From Cysteiniphilum litorale (GTDB lineage Bacteria; Pseudomonadota; Gammaproteobacteria; Francisellales; Francisellaceae), in assembly GCF_003428165.1 (NCBI RefSeq), contig NZ_QLIQ01000001.1:62001-126000 (forward strand): a DNA stretch of 64,000 nucleotides, given 5' to 3'. The notes under the pieces were generated by a model. The model worked only from the letters and a program-made list of their open reading frames with translations, searched no databases and was not told the DNA's origin. Every line of letters begins with the position of its first letter. The first letter of the stretch is position 1. The translations under genes and the position numbers were made by a program. This document shows positions 55,868 through 64,000 of the stretch, one piece after another.

Positions 55868-56611
55868 ATGTTGTTAGAGATTAAAAATTTACATGCCAAG
55901 GTTGAAGATAAAGTACTATTAAAGGGGATAAACCTTGAGATTAAACCTGGTGAAGTACATGCGATTATGGGACCAAATGGTGCCGGTAAAAGTACGTTGG
56001 GTAATGTGCTTTCAGGTAAACCAGGTTATGAAGTGACTGAAGGCGAAGTGCTGTTAAATGGTCAGAACATCTTTGATTTAGATGCTTCGGAGCGTGCGCA
56101 TGCTGGGATGTTTCTCAGTTTTCAATATCCGGTTGAAATCCCAGGCGTTAGCAACACACAATTTCTAAAAACAGCCGTCAATAGTACACGTAAAGCCAAG
56201 GGGCAAAGCGAGCTTGATGCAATGAGCTTTATGAAAAAACTGCGTGCGAATATGGATATCCTTGAAATGGATCAAAAGTATATGAAGCGCGGTGTTAATG
56301 AGGGCTTCTCTGGTGGCGAGAAAAAGCGTAATGAAATGCTGCAAATGATGATGCTTGAGCCTAAAGTATGTATTTTAGATGAGACAGATTCAGGTCTTGA
56401 TATCGATGCGTTGCAAGTGGTATCAAAGGGCGCGAATCATATGCGTAATGGTGAGCGTGGCTTTATTGTCATTACCCATTATCAGCGTTTATTAAACTAT
56501 ATCGCGCCTGATTTTGTGCATGTTTTGGCAGATGGCAAAATTGTTAAGTCAGGTGGTCGAGAGCTAGCTCTTGAGCTTGAAGATAAAGGTTATGCTTGGA
56601 TTAATGACTAA
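55868..56611 (+). CDS. sufC: Fe-S cluster assembly ATPase SufC
   Basis: 247-residue ABC-type ATPase that drives conformational change of SufBD. Walker A GPNGAGKST at 35-43; signature FSGGEKKR at 147-154 (SufC-typical); Walker B VCILDETDSGLD at 167-178; switch-histidine region VITHYQRLL. sufD begins 10 bases after the stop. It may depend on readthrough of the palindromic element upstream or on its own promoter. Confidence 0.97.
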   Translation: MLLEIKNLHAKVEDKVLLKGINLEIKPGEVHAIMGPNGAGKSTLGNVLSGKPGYEVTEGEVLLNGQNIFDLDASERAHAGMFLSFQYPVEIPGVSNTQFLKTAVNSTRKAKGQSELDAMSFMKKLRANMDILEMDQKYMKRGVNEGFSGGEKKRNEMLQMMMLEPKVCILDETDSGLDIDALQVVSKGANHMRNGERGFIVITHYQRLLNYIAPDFVHVLADGKIVKSGGRELALELEDKGYAWIND

Positions 56612-56621
56612 GGAGCACACT

Positions 56622-57860
56622 ATGCTGCAATTAGAACAGCCGATTGCTAAGCTTAATCTGACAGATGAGGCGATTAAACAGCGTGAAAATGCATGGCAAG
56701 CATTTGTTGATCAAGGCTTTCCAAATAAAAAAAATGAACAGTGGCGTTATACCGATTTAACTGCTTTGTATCGAAAGTACGATATCGCCCAAGTTAAGCT
56801 TGTAGCCAATACAAATATTGACGAAACATTGTCAATGATTAATCTAAATACGGATATGCATAATATCGTTTTTGTTGATGGGCAGCTTGCTCATGTTGAT
56901 GACATTGATGGTGTGATCATTAACGATAGTTTGTTACAACAACCTCAGCGTGAGAGTAGTGATGCACTGTCTAATCTAAACATTGCCTCGTATTTAGGCG
57001 GTGTGACGATTCAGGTTAAGAAAAACACGCGTTTGACAAAGCCTATCATTATGACGTATTTGCACACCGATAACAGCCAGAAAATGTTGGTTAACTATCA
57101 GCATACCTTAGTGATTGATGAATATGCGGAGTGTATGATTTGTGAGAATTTTATCGCATTAGGCGACACTTATTCAGCCGCCAATATCTGCAGCAATGTC
57201 GATGTTAAAGAGGGTGCCAAGTGCCGCTATGACGCTTTGGCAAACAAAAGCCTGGAGCAGTTATTGGTGACGCATAAACTAAAACTCTCAATAGCCAAAA
57301 ATGCCTATTATGAAACATTTCAAATGGCAGCTTATGCGGCACTCAAGCGCATTGAGTTTGATGTGGATTTGCAAAGTGAAGATGCCGTTTTTAATGCAAA
57401 GGGCATTTACGCTTTAACACATAATGCAAAAGCTGATTATCACGTTAATGTCAAACATAATGCATCTAATACGCAAAGTGATGTCGCGTTTCGTGGTGTC
57501 GTTGGTGGCAAGGCATCGGCAACCTTTAATGCAAAAGCATACGTTGCTAAAGGCTTAAATAGCATCAAAGCGCTACAAAACAATCGTAATATTCAGCTAA
57601 CGAATACTGCAGAGATTAACACCAAACCTGAGCTTGAGATTTATTCTGATGATGTTGTTTGTAGTCATGGCGCGACGATTGGTCAGCTTGACCAACAAGC
57701 GCTATTTTATCTGCAATCGCGTGGGATTAACAAAGATCAAGCAACGAGTTTGCTTATTGAAGGCTTTGTCAAGGAGCTCATTACTTTACTTGATCGTGAT
57801 GAATCAACAATTGAGAGTTACCTTGATAGCCTTGAAGGGCATATCAAACATTTAGTTTAA
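56622..57860 (+). CDS. sufD: Fe-S cluster assembly protein SufD
   Basis: 412 residues from the ATG at 56622 (AAGGAG 6 bases upstream). It pairs with SufB in the scaffold complex and helps iron acquisition. Family signs are NEQWRYTDL near the N-terminus, the beta-helix core with VAFRGVVGGKASATFNAKAYV, and the C-terminal SRGINKDQATSLLIEGFVKE. The conserved C-terminal histidine is seen in VVCSHGATIG. It is the last suf gene here; sufS, sufE and sufT do not follow. It overlaps the convergent YciI-like gene by 4 bases. Confidence 0.95.
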   Translation: MLQLEQPIAKLNLTDEAIKQRENAWQAFVDQGFPNKKNEQWRYTDLTALYRKYDIAQVKLVANTNIDETLSMINLNTDMHNIVFVDGQLAHVDDIDGVIINDSLLQQPQRESSDALSNLNIASYLGGVTIQVKKNTRLTKPIIMTYLHTDNSQKMLVNYQHTLVIDEYAECMICENFIALGDTYSAANICSNVDVKEGAKCRYDALANKSLEQLLVTHKLKLSIAKNAYYETFQMAAYAALKRIEFDVDLQSEDAVFNAKGIYALTHNAKADYHVNVKHNASNTQSDVAFRGVVGGKASATFNAKAYVAKGLNSIKALQNNRNIQLTNTAEINTKPELEIYSDDVVCSHGATIGQLDQQALFYLQSRGINKDQATSLLIEGFVKELITLLDRDESTIESYLDSLEGHIKHLV

Positions 57861-58147
57861 ATAAACGCCTTAAAGTCTTCGGCATATTTAACAGGGTCGA
57901 AGCTATGGTAGCTGTAACTTGCTACTTTTTCGGTGATAAAGGGATCTTCCTGTAATAAGGCTTTGATTTCATCTAAATCGCCCGTTGCCAATATAATGCC
58001 ACCATTACGTGAACTATTAGGTCCTGAGGCAATAAATAATCCTTGCTCATAACCGCGTTCTAGAAATGAGCGATGTCTTGGGCGAATTTGATCAATCATA
58101 TCAGTAGATGCGGTATAGGTTATGGTAATAATATGCGTTTGTTTCAT
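57857..58147 (-). CDS. YciI-like family protein
   Basis: 96 residues from the ATG at 58147 (MKQTHIITITYTAS), which fits the usual length; an ATG at 58168 would add 7 residues and neither has a strong SD. The fold is the ferredoxin-like dimeric alpha+beta barrel. RPRHRSFLERGYEQG contains the family His, and FIASGPNSSRNGGIILATGDLDEIKALLQEDPF follows the standard pattern. The biochemical role of most YciI proteins is unknown. Overlaps the sufD end by 4 bases. Confidence 0.85.
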   Translation of the reverse strand: MKQTHIITITYTASTDMIDQIRPRHRSFLERGYEQGLFIASGPNSSRNGGIILATGDLDEIKALLQEDPFITEKVASYSYHSFDPVKYAEDFKAFI

Positions 58148-58279
58148 CGATTTCACTTGAGTTAACATGAAGTATGGTTAATTTTATCATAGTTATTAAG
58201 CTGTTTGTACTTTTTTTTCAAGAAACTAAAGCGTAAAATAGCACCAGCAATTTTGCTTATAGTGGTAAAGACAGTTTTC

Positions 58280-59614
58280 ATGAAGTATTTTGATTTAAAA
58301 GCGTTAAAAAAAGATAAGATTTTCACTGAATCACGCAAACTTATGTCTCTATCACTTTGGCGAAGGCGTTTGATCTTCTGGGGTGGGGCGATTCTTGTTG
58401 GACTGATATGTGTATTGTTTGCATATCTTTGTGACAACCTCAATGATAGCTTCAATGAACTCAGTCAGGATCATCCTTATTGGCCTTTGTTTATCATGCC
58501 GATTGGTTTTATGGTGATTATTTATTTACTTAAAACCTATTTTGATGGCGCTGAAGGTAGTGGTATCCCTCAAGTGATGACAGCACTCAAAGTTAAGAAT
58601 ATGCAACGACGCAGTAAATTAGTATCAATGCGTATTGCGCTGGGTAAGTTCCTATTAACCGCATTAGGCTTTTTAAGTGGTGCATCGATTGGTCGCGAGG
58701 GACCGACGATTCAATTAAGTGCATCCGTTATGCACTTTTTAGGACGATTAGAGAAATTTAACCGTGAAGACACGGAAAAAGGTTTGTTATTAGCAGGAGG
58801 GGCTGCTGGGATCGCTGCGGCATTTAATGCGCCTTTGGCTGGGGTTGTCTTTGCGATTGAAGAATTATCAGGCTCGTTTGATAAAGGTATTACCGGTACG
58901 ATGATTACCACCGTGGTATTGTGTGGTTTTGTATCCTTAGAGATCATGGGCAATTACGCCTACTTTGGTGCGAGCTCAGCGACGCTTGATATTTTAGGTG
59001 GCGGTTGGATCGTGCTTATTATTGTTGCTGTTGTTTGTGGTTTCTTAGGTGGATTATTTAGTCGGATGCTGTTGTTTGTATCCGCAGCTGTTGTAGGCAT
59101 TGTTCGCAAGCACCCTGTATTATTTGCAGGGAGCATCGGTTTTGTTATTGCCGTGATTGGTGTGTGCACAAGTGGCATTATTTATGGCAGTGGCAAAGAA
59201 ACAGCCGTTGCTTTGTTAAATGGTCATGATGTTCATGTGTCTATTTTCTTTGGATTGTGGAAAATGATCGCAACTTTATTGTCGTTTGTTAGCGGTATTC
59301 CAGGCGGGATTTTCGCGCCATCTTTATCAGCGGGAGCTGGCTTTGGTCATATGATGAGTGGTTTTTTTGATCCAAAATATGCAAGTGCAATTGTCTTAAT
59401 CGGTACAGTGGCTTACTTCTCAGGGGTGGTACAAAGCCCGATTACTTGTTTTATCATCGTGTCGGAGATGACACAAAATGTCTCAAGCGGAATGCTGTTG
59501 CCGATTATGCTAGCGGCGTTATTGGGTACCGCTTCTTCACGTGTGATCTGTAAAGAGCCAATTTATCATGTATTGTCGTTGCGCTATTTAGATAAGCTGC
59601 GTGAGGAAAAATAG
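58280..59614 (+). CDS. ClC-type H+/Cl- exchange transporter
   Basis: 444 residues from the ATG at 58280; an earlier in-frame start would add 25 residues rich in Lys/Phe with no SD support. Chloride-filter motifs are GSGIP at 93-97, GREGP at 138-142 and GGIFAPSLSAGA later. E140 in GREGP is the gating glutamate, and EELSGSF corresponds to the internal proton-glutamate region of exchangers, so exchange rather than channel activity is predicted. Such proteins help acid resistance in bacteria. No partner gene is adjacent. Confidence 0.92.
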   Translation: MKYFDLKALKKDKIFTESRKLMSLSLWRRRLIFWGGAILVGLICVLFAYLCDNLNDSFNELSQDHPYWPLFIMPIGFMVIIYLLKTYFDGAEGSGIPQVMTALKVKNMQRRSKLVSMRIALGKFLLTALGFLSGASIGREGPTIQLSASVMHFLGRLEKFNREDTEKGLLLAGGAAGIAAAFNAPLAGVVFAIEELSGSFDKGITGTMITTVVLCGFVSLEIMGNYAYFGASSATLDILGGGWIVLIIVAVVCGFLGGLFSRMLLFVSAAVVGIVRKHPVLFAGSIGFVIAVIGVCTSGIIYGSGKETAVALLNGHDVHVSIFFGLWKMIATLLSFVSGIPGGIFAPSLSAGAGFGHMMSGFFDPKYASAIVLIGTVAYFSGVVQSPITCFIIVSEMTQNVSSGMLLPIMLAALLGTASSRVICKEPIYHVLSLRYLDKLREEK

Positions 59615-59716
59615 ATTAAGTCAAATATTAGTTCAATAGTTTTGATTACGTACCTTAAGCGAAGTCAAAGGGTGCAAGTCAAAAAATAAATATAATTGTT
59701 ATAGGTTTTAATAAAT

Positions 59717-60481
59717 ATGTTTGATCAATCATTATTTCAAAAAAAGCATCAGCAATATGAGCGGTGTTTTGTTCATGATAGCTTTATAAAAAATGAAATT
59801 GCTGAGCGCTTATTGGATAAATTAAGCTTTATTAAATTAAACCCTCAATATGTCTTTGCAGAAGGGCTAGATTCACATTTAGCGGAGATTAAAAGAATAT
59901 ACCCGAATGCAACAATACATCGCACGCTTAACCCAGAGATAGCTTATGATGTGATTATTTCACAGTGTAAAATTCAGCAGGTAGTAAATATCAACACCCA
60001 ATTACGTGATTGGTATAAACAGCTAAAACCACAAGGTGTTTTAGTTTTCACAAGCTTTGGCAGTAGTAGTTTACATGAGATCAAAAAAGCTTGGCAGCTT
60101 ATTGATGGTATGGCGCATATCAATCAGATGTTAGATATGCATGATATTGGTGATGTATTAAAAAAAGAACAATATCAAAGTGTGGTAATGGATGCCGAAA
60201 CGTTAAAGCTCGAATATGAAACAATCGAAACTTTACTCACCGATATTCGCGCACTGAATGAGCCTTTAGCTGATACTAAAATGCGTAAAACCTTGACAGG
60301 TAAAGCGCGTTGGCAAAGTTTTTGTGAGCGACTGGAAAAACTTGGGTTATCAGTAAGTTATGAAGTCTTTTATGGTTATGGCTATAAGGGTAATGAACTC
60401 ATTGCCAGAAAAGAAACCGATCATGAGTCAATGATTAGCTTTGATCAATTAAGAGATGCGCTTAAGCATAATAAGAAATAA
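59717..60481 (+). CDS. BioC-like methyltransferase-fold protein lacking SAM motif I
   Basis: 254 residues. The N-terminus (FIKNEIAERLLDKLSFIKLNPQ) and whole C-terminal half (LKPQGVLVFTSFGSSSLHEI, IDMHDIGD-like LDMHDIGDVLKK, TLTGKARWQSF, YEVFYGYGYK) follow BioC closely. Where BioC has the D/E-x-G-C-G-x-G SAM loop, this protein has VFAEGLDSHLAEI, and the next strand is also eroded. It is probably catalytically dead or altered. A canonical bioC is in the biotin operon at 48266. Possible roles are a partner or regulatory subunit, or a decaying paralogue. No SD is obvious at the ATG. It converges on a fimbrial usher gene. Confidence 0.7.
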   Translation: MFDQSLFQKKHQQYERCFVHDSFIKNEIAERLLDKLSFIKLNPQYVFAEGLDSHLAEIKRIYPNATIHRTLNPEIAYDVIISQCKIQQVVNINTQLRDWYKQLKPQGVLVFTSFGSSSLHEIKKAWQLIDGMAHINQMLDMHDIGDVLKKEQYQSVVMDAETLKLEYETIETLLTDIRALNEPLADTKMRKTLTGKARWQSFCERLEKLGLSVSYEVFYGYGYKGNELIARKETDHESMISFDQLRDALKHNKK

Positions 60482-60510
60482 GTGCCTAAACAATAGCTTT
60501 TGGTAATAAT

Positions 60511-60574
60511 GGATATTCGGGTCAAGCCCGAATATGACGATTAGTGGTCATTCTTGGACTTGATCCGAGAATCC
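60511..60574. repeat. Inverted doublet of REP-like palindromes
   Basis: Hairpins ATATTCGGG-TCAAG-CCCGAATAT (60513-60535) and ATTCTTGGA-CTTGA-TCCGAGAAT (60550-60572), in opposite orientation, lie between two convergent genes. The layout matches paired REP sequences. Confidence 0.75.
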
Positions 60575-60606
60575 AAAAAATACCTGATGTACTTAATAAA
60601 AAACAA

Positions 60607-63078
60607 CTATTCACAGATAATTTCATCTTGGAAGGCGATGCCATCCTCAGCTCTCAAAGCATTAGAGTTGACTGTACACGTTTGTCCATCTTGGGTCTCA
60701 AGGGTAAGTTTCTTGCCGAGTATGACATCAATTTGGGCAAAGCCATCGCCATCGGTTTCACTGGGCTCTAGTCCGCCTGTTATTTTAGCAAAACTCAGTA
60801 TTTCCCCTTGTGTATTAACAAAGTTGCCCATAATCAAAACAGCAGGTTTGGCGTTAAGTGCAATGGTCTCAACATTACCTGGATAAAGTATCACATCACG
60901 ATCATTATGAGGAACACTTAAGGTGACTTCATGCGCTTGAACTTGGACGTTATGTTCTTTATATACCGACATTGGCACAAAGTAGCTTTCATTATTATCG
61001 ATTACGGCATTTTCTTTGCCATCAACATAGATGGTGTATTTGCTAGGAATATCTGCGTTAACATAAATAAGTGCGCCACTGCGGTTGTCTGAACCACTGA
61101 CCCCCCAGTTGGTCATTGGCGTGTAGGCAAGTGAACTTGATGTCTGGATGTTGTAGCTAATGACAGATTTATCATGCTTTGATTGTGCCAAATTAAGCTG
61201 CTGTAATGAGTTAAAATAACGATTACTTGTGCTGGCATATTGTGAGTAGTATTGGGTGTTGTGATTGACTTCAGTGCTCACCCCTAGATCATTTTGATAG
61301 TCACTGCCTGTAAACTCTTTGCCGATATTGAGTTTAATATTTTCCTCTCTTTGTACTTCTTTTTCACTTTGTTGACTTACTTGACCTTCAAGGCCTGCTG
61401 CCATATACCAGCCATTTTGTGTGCCAAAGCTCCATGTTAATTGTAAGAAGACGCTTTTGTTACTTTCTGAGTGATCTAAAGATAATGAAAATGTTAAGTC
61501 ATTGTTGTCTCCAAAGCTCAGCGTTTTAGCAATACCAAAGCCAATATCGTGTTGGAAGTTATTATCAACATAGGCATAGCTTAATGAAGTTGTGAAGTTA
61601 ATATCATGCCAATTAAAGGATAATGATGTGCCAATATTTGTGTTACTTGTTTGAGTGTCTTCAAAATACTGATTAATGTAGCTGCTACTATTTTCTTTAA
61701 CCCAGATTTGTCGAAAGAAAGTATTCAACGTCACACCTGAGACATTCCCGGCAACAGAGAAAGCAAGACCTAAATCACCAAAATTACTCACAGCAAATGA
61801 GTTATAAAAGCTTAAATGGGATAGCTCCATCATTAGCATAAATTCGCCAATGGCTTCTTGTTGGTTAAATACTGTTACGTGCTCACCAATACCAAAAGAT
61901 TTGCTTAAGCGCTGCTTAGCTTCAAAAGTCAGGACATTTAGATCGGTTAATGTAGGGAAAATAGTCCCAGAAACAAGCTCAGCCAAACGTCCATAGCTAA
62001 TATAGTAATTGGGTAAAGTCAAAAGTGGTAGGGCATTGGTCTTAATAAAATAAACTTGTTTATTAGAGGTTTGATTGGTCAATGTGCGTGTCTCAAGGCG
62101 CAGCATATAAGCGCCTGATGGAAAGCTGCGTGTATCAAGAAAGTGATTCCCCGGTGGAAAGTATTGGGTATCGATTAAGGTATTACCACGATAAACATCG
62201 ACATAGCTAGGTACAATGATATTGACTTCAACCGGTGTAGCAATTTGCTCATTTAAGTTAGTCAAAAGCTCAAGATTGGTTTGCACGCTGGCTCCTACAA
62301 TTTGTAAGCTTGGAATGATCATCGTGCCGACCGTATCTTGCAAGCCTAGTGATAGATGATATTGTTTATGGCGCCAATTTATATCAAAATCACGAAACTG
62401 AAACTGCTTAATGGGTGGCTGTCCTGGCGTGACGGAATAGGTGAAATTATCCTTGTAGTCCAAATGCCAATTGCCATAACTTAAGTAGCCATTATGGTTT
62501 AAAGCCATCGAGTGATTTTGGTCATTATTGCCTGATAGCCCAAGTTGAAATAAATTAAGTGTACCCAGTCCTGCCGTTGATTTCTGCAGAAATTTAGCAG
62601 GAACAGCATCTTGTGCTAGAAGGTACTTTGGATTAATAAAAAGTTGCGCACGATAATTATTGCGATCAAAAATAACCCCCAATGTTTGTGGGCGAATAAA
62701 GCCACAATTAGCACCATTGCTGCAATTACGTTCGGCATTGGTTTTTTGTGGTGCTGATAGTTCTTCTAATAACAAGTGCTGGGCAGTTTTTGCAATATAC
62801 GGTTTAAGTTTTTGTAAAATAAGATCCGGTTCATCAAAGGTGATTTCATTATCATTAAACGTAGCGGTTGTCTCTACTAATTTTTCTTTGCCAAACACAA
62901 TGGTTACAAGACTTGTCTCATCATCTTCAATAAAATCTTCAAAGCCAGGCGGTAAATCGGATGCAGTAGCTATTTTGGGTGCCATACCTATCACTAGACA
63001 GTGGCTTAATAACAGACCTAGGTATATGGAAAGGCGCTTTATTTTCTTCTTGCTAAAGTAGGACTGACAAATAGCCAT
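60607..63078 (-). CDS. Fimbrial usher, alternative (CS1/TcfC-like) chaperone-usher class
   Basis: 823 residues, an outer-membrane pore that assembles and secretes pilins. An N-terminal signal (LGLLLSHCLVIGMAPKIATAS) is followed by an N-terminal domain with a Cys pair (RNCSNGANCGF), a central beta-barrel with many alternating strands and a plug-like segment (PSYVDVYRGNTLIDTQYFPPGNHFLDTRSFPSGAYMLRLE) typical of ushers. The C-terminal block GGLEPSETDGDGFAQIDV...LETQDGQTC is typical of TcfC/CooC-like ushers. It begins 3 bases after the upstream exported-protein gene, so the fimbrial genes form an operon that enters from the right edge. Confidence 0.85.
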   Translation of the reverse strand: MAICQSYFSKKKIKRLSIYLGLLLSHCLVIGMAPKIATASDLPPGFEDFIEDDETSLVTIVFGKEKLVETTATFNDNEITFDEPDLILQKLKPYIAKTAQHLLLEELSAPQKTNAERNCSNGANCGFIRPQTLGVIFDRNNYRAQLFINPKYLLAQDAVPAKFLQKSTAGLGTLNLFQLGLSGNNDQNHSMALNHNGYLSYGNWHLDYKDNFTYSVTPGQPPIKQFQFRDFDINWRHKQYHLSLGLQDTVGTMIIPSLQIVGASVQTNLELLTNLNEQIATPVEVNIIVPSYVDVYRGNTLIDTQYFPPGNHFLDTRSFPSGAYMLRLETRTLTNQTSNKQVYFIKTNALPLLTLPNYYISYGRLAELVSGTIFPTLTDLNVLTFEAKQRLSKSFGIGEHVTVFNQQEAIGEFMLMMELSHLSFYNSFAVSNFGDLGLAFSVAGNVSGVTLNTFFRQIWVKENSSSYINQYFEDTQTSNTNIGTSLSFNWHDINFTTSLSYAYVDNNFQHDIGFGIAKTLSFGDNNDLTFSLSLDHSESNKSVFLQLTWSFGTQNGWYMAAGLEGQVSQQSEKEVQREENIKLNIGKEFTGSDYQNDLGVSTEVNHNTQYYSQYASTSNRYFNSLQQLNLAQSKHDKSVISYNIQTSSSLAYTPMTNWGVSGSDNRSGALIYVNADIPSKYTIYVDGKENAVIDNNESYFVPMSVYKEHNVQVQAHEVTLSVPHNDRDVILYPGNVETIALNAKPAVLIMGNFVNTQGEILSFAKITGGLEPSETDGDGFAQIDVILGKKLTLETQDGQTCTVNSNALRAEDGIAFQDEIICE

Positions 63079-63081
63079 GGT

Positions 63082-63609
63082 TTATCTGCTTTGCAGAATT
63101 AAAGACAGCTGATAACGCCCAGCTTTGGCATTTTGAATCGCATATTTAGAGAACTTAACGGCGATGCTTTCATAGAGTTGGCATTCATCAAAATTATGGT
63201 TATTTGTTTGAATGCTTTGAATTTGATTGTAAGGCATCTCTATTGCATTAACTAAAATCTGATAGGGAAGATTGCCTTGGTTATTTAGCCCTTTAGCGAT
63301 GAAGCCACCTTCATTGGTCGTAATGCGCAAAGGAAAGCGTTTATTGCCTTTGTGATAAGCGCAGAAGGTGCCTAAAGAAATAATTTGATCACGACCTTTG
63401 GTAATCATATCTGTACTAATAACGATTTTTTCATTGAGTGTCAGATTGCCAACGACAAAACGTGGATTCTCTTGTTCTTTTTGAGTTGGGCGCTCATAGT
63501 ATTTTGAGTTGTTCTTGAACTGATAAGCCATTAGTGTTACGGGAGTAAAGGCGGCGATAAGAAAAACAAAAGCGAAAACAAAAGCAAGGTGTTTGCTTAT
63601 AGCTGTCAT
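63082..63609 (-). CDS. Exported protein in the fimbrial operon, probable minor pilin or tip subunit
   Basis: 175 residues with a hydrophobic N-terminal signal (LAFVFAFVFLIAAFTPVTLMA). The mature part has two cysteines (GTFCAYH, DECQLY) and ends AKAGRYQLSLILQSR, like the final strand of pilin- or spore-coat-U-type beta-sandwich subunits. It lies between a chaperone-like gene and the usher gene. The family is not recognised with certainty; subunit function is inferred from context. Confidence 0.6.
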   Translation of the reverse strand: MTAISKHLAFVFAFVFLIAAFTPVTLMAYQFKNNSKYYERPTQKEQENPRFVVGNLTLNEKIVISTDMITKGRDQIISLGTFCAYHKGNKRFPLRITTNEGGFIAKGLNNQGNLPYQILVNAIEMPYNQIQSIQTNNHNFDECQLYESIAVKFSKYAIQNAKAGRYQLSLILQSR

Positions 63610-63636
63610 CTAACCTCCCGTACGTACTCTTAATTA

Positions 63637-64000
63637 TTAGCTGATTGCAACGTTAGCAATATAATGGATAGAGCCTTGAACATCAATACCTGCTGCGTCT
63701 TCGGCAATCTCAGTTTTATCATCAGCCGATTTTTTATATTCGCTAATCACTAACTGTAGTTTCATGGGCTCAGTGATTTTACCCTTTGCACGCACCGAAA
63801 TACGCTTATTATTGCCAGCGCCTAAATTACGAATCAATATAGGCGTAATAATGACAGGTAAATTTTTAAGCTCACTATTGCTATAAGTGACAATGTGTTT
63901 AGGGTCAGTGACGTTTTTAACTTGGACAATAAAAGTACCCTTTTCGTTACCGATATTGGTTAGTGGGATATAATCACGCTTAACTTTTTGGCTAATGACA
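63637..64000 (-). CDS. Fimbrial chaperone-like protein, partial at the right edge
   Basis: The frame is open from the window edge to the TAA at 63637-63639, with 120 visible residues. YIPLTNIGNEKGTFIVQVKNVTDP and LPVIITPILIRNLGAGNNKRISVRAK follow the pattern of the first Ig domain of periplasmic pilus chaperones (…P…L..G….vR). After that strand only about 45 residues remain, too few for the second Ig domain of classical chaperones. An in-frame TTG at 63837 is internal, not the start. It is followed after 27 bases by the exported-subunit gene. The start lies outside the window. Confidence 0.6.
   Translation of the reverse strand, partial: VISQKVKRDYIPLTNIGNEKGTFIVQVKNVTDPKHIVTYSNSELKNLPVIITPILIRNLGAGNNKRISVRAKGKITEPMKLQLVISEYKKSADDKTEIAEDAAGIDVQGSIHYIANVAIS

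Noticed and set aside
60544-60886. Two plus-strand open frames beneath the usher 3' end
   Set aside because: They start inside the REP doublet and run antisense to the well-supported usher gene, with no family resemblance or SD.
62660-63061. 133-residue plus-strand open frame
   Set aside because: Antisense shadow of the usher N-terminal region, Ser/Lys-rich, no SD.
1-64000. tRNA, rRNA, riboswitch or phage genes
   Set aside because: I looked for typical T-loop, rRNA, TPP/FMN-type and integrase signatures and saw none. A covariance-model scan would be needed to exclude small RNAs.

Overview
The window is one contiguous stretch of an AT-rich Gram-negative chromosome. The Gram-negative call rests on the LPS-heptose enzyme HldE, several outer-membrane-type lipoproteins and a fimbrial usher. 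Gene content (large NAD-glutamate dehydrogenase, divergent bioA/bioBFHCD, SUF genes with a gammaproteobacterial-type Rrf2 regulator, LysP-like permease, Fpt-like MFS carrier) fits a gammaproteobacterium, plausibly near the Francisella/Fastidiosibacteraceae side of the Thiotrichales. That placement is inference from gene style only; no rRNA or marker set is present.

Layout. 1-4.9 kb: 3' end of an NAD-glutamate dehydrogenase, hldE, rph and a LysR regulator. 4.9-9.2 kb (minus): a three-gene export-type operon (HlyD adaptor, GAF-like/HlyD protein, M50 metalloprotease/HlyD fusion) with no ABC ATPase or TolC beside it. 9.4-11.1 kb: PACE-type efflux protein and a CorB/CorC-type CBS membrane protein. 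11.4-34.1 kb: an accessory surface locus of very large lipoproteins. Three carry a C-terminal seven-bladed RCC1-like propeller with a Cys pair in nearly every blade; one is a double-GH18 chitinase, one is an unassigned lipoprotein, and a secreted class-3 lipase sits among them. The last RCC1 gene is broken by an exact 1192-bp tandem duplication that creates a stop codon at its own junction. 34-37 kb: a small exported protein of unknown function and two tandem LysR regulators. 37-44 kb: guaA, an RpiR/SIS regulator, two overlapping FUSC-type membrane genes and trpBA.

44-50.3 kb: a complete biotin ring-assembly set, bioA divergent from bioB-bioF-bioH-like-bioC, then bioD. A good candidate BirA operator lies between bioA and bioB, overlapping candidate promoter elements for both. 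A tandem array of palindromic repeats separates bioC from bioD and appears to have amplified the 3' tail of bioC. A second BioC-like protein (59.7 kb) has lost the glycine-rich SAM motif. 50.5-53.2 kb: LysP-like permease and MFS transporter. 53.6-57.9 kb: suf regulator, sufB, sufC and sufD, with a 114-bp MITE-like element between sufB and sufC (second copy behind guaA); sufS and sufE are not here. 57.9-59.6 kb: YciI-like protein and a ClC-type H+/Cl- exchanger. 60.6-64 kb (minus): part of a fimbrial operon of the alternative (CS1/TcfC-like) chaperone-usher class, running off the right edge.

Several families of short palindromic repeats sit at gene ends. In two cases (rph, bioC) the repeat itself carries the stop codon. 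No rRNA, tRNA, CRISPR array, transposase or phage gene was seen.
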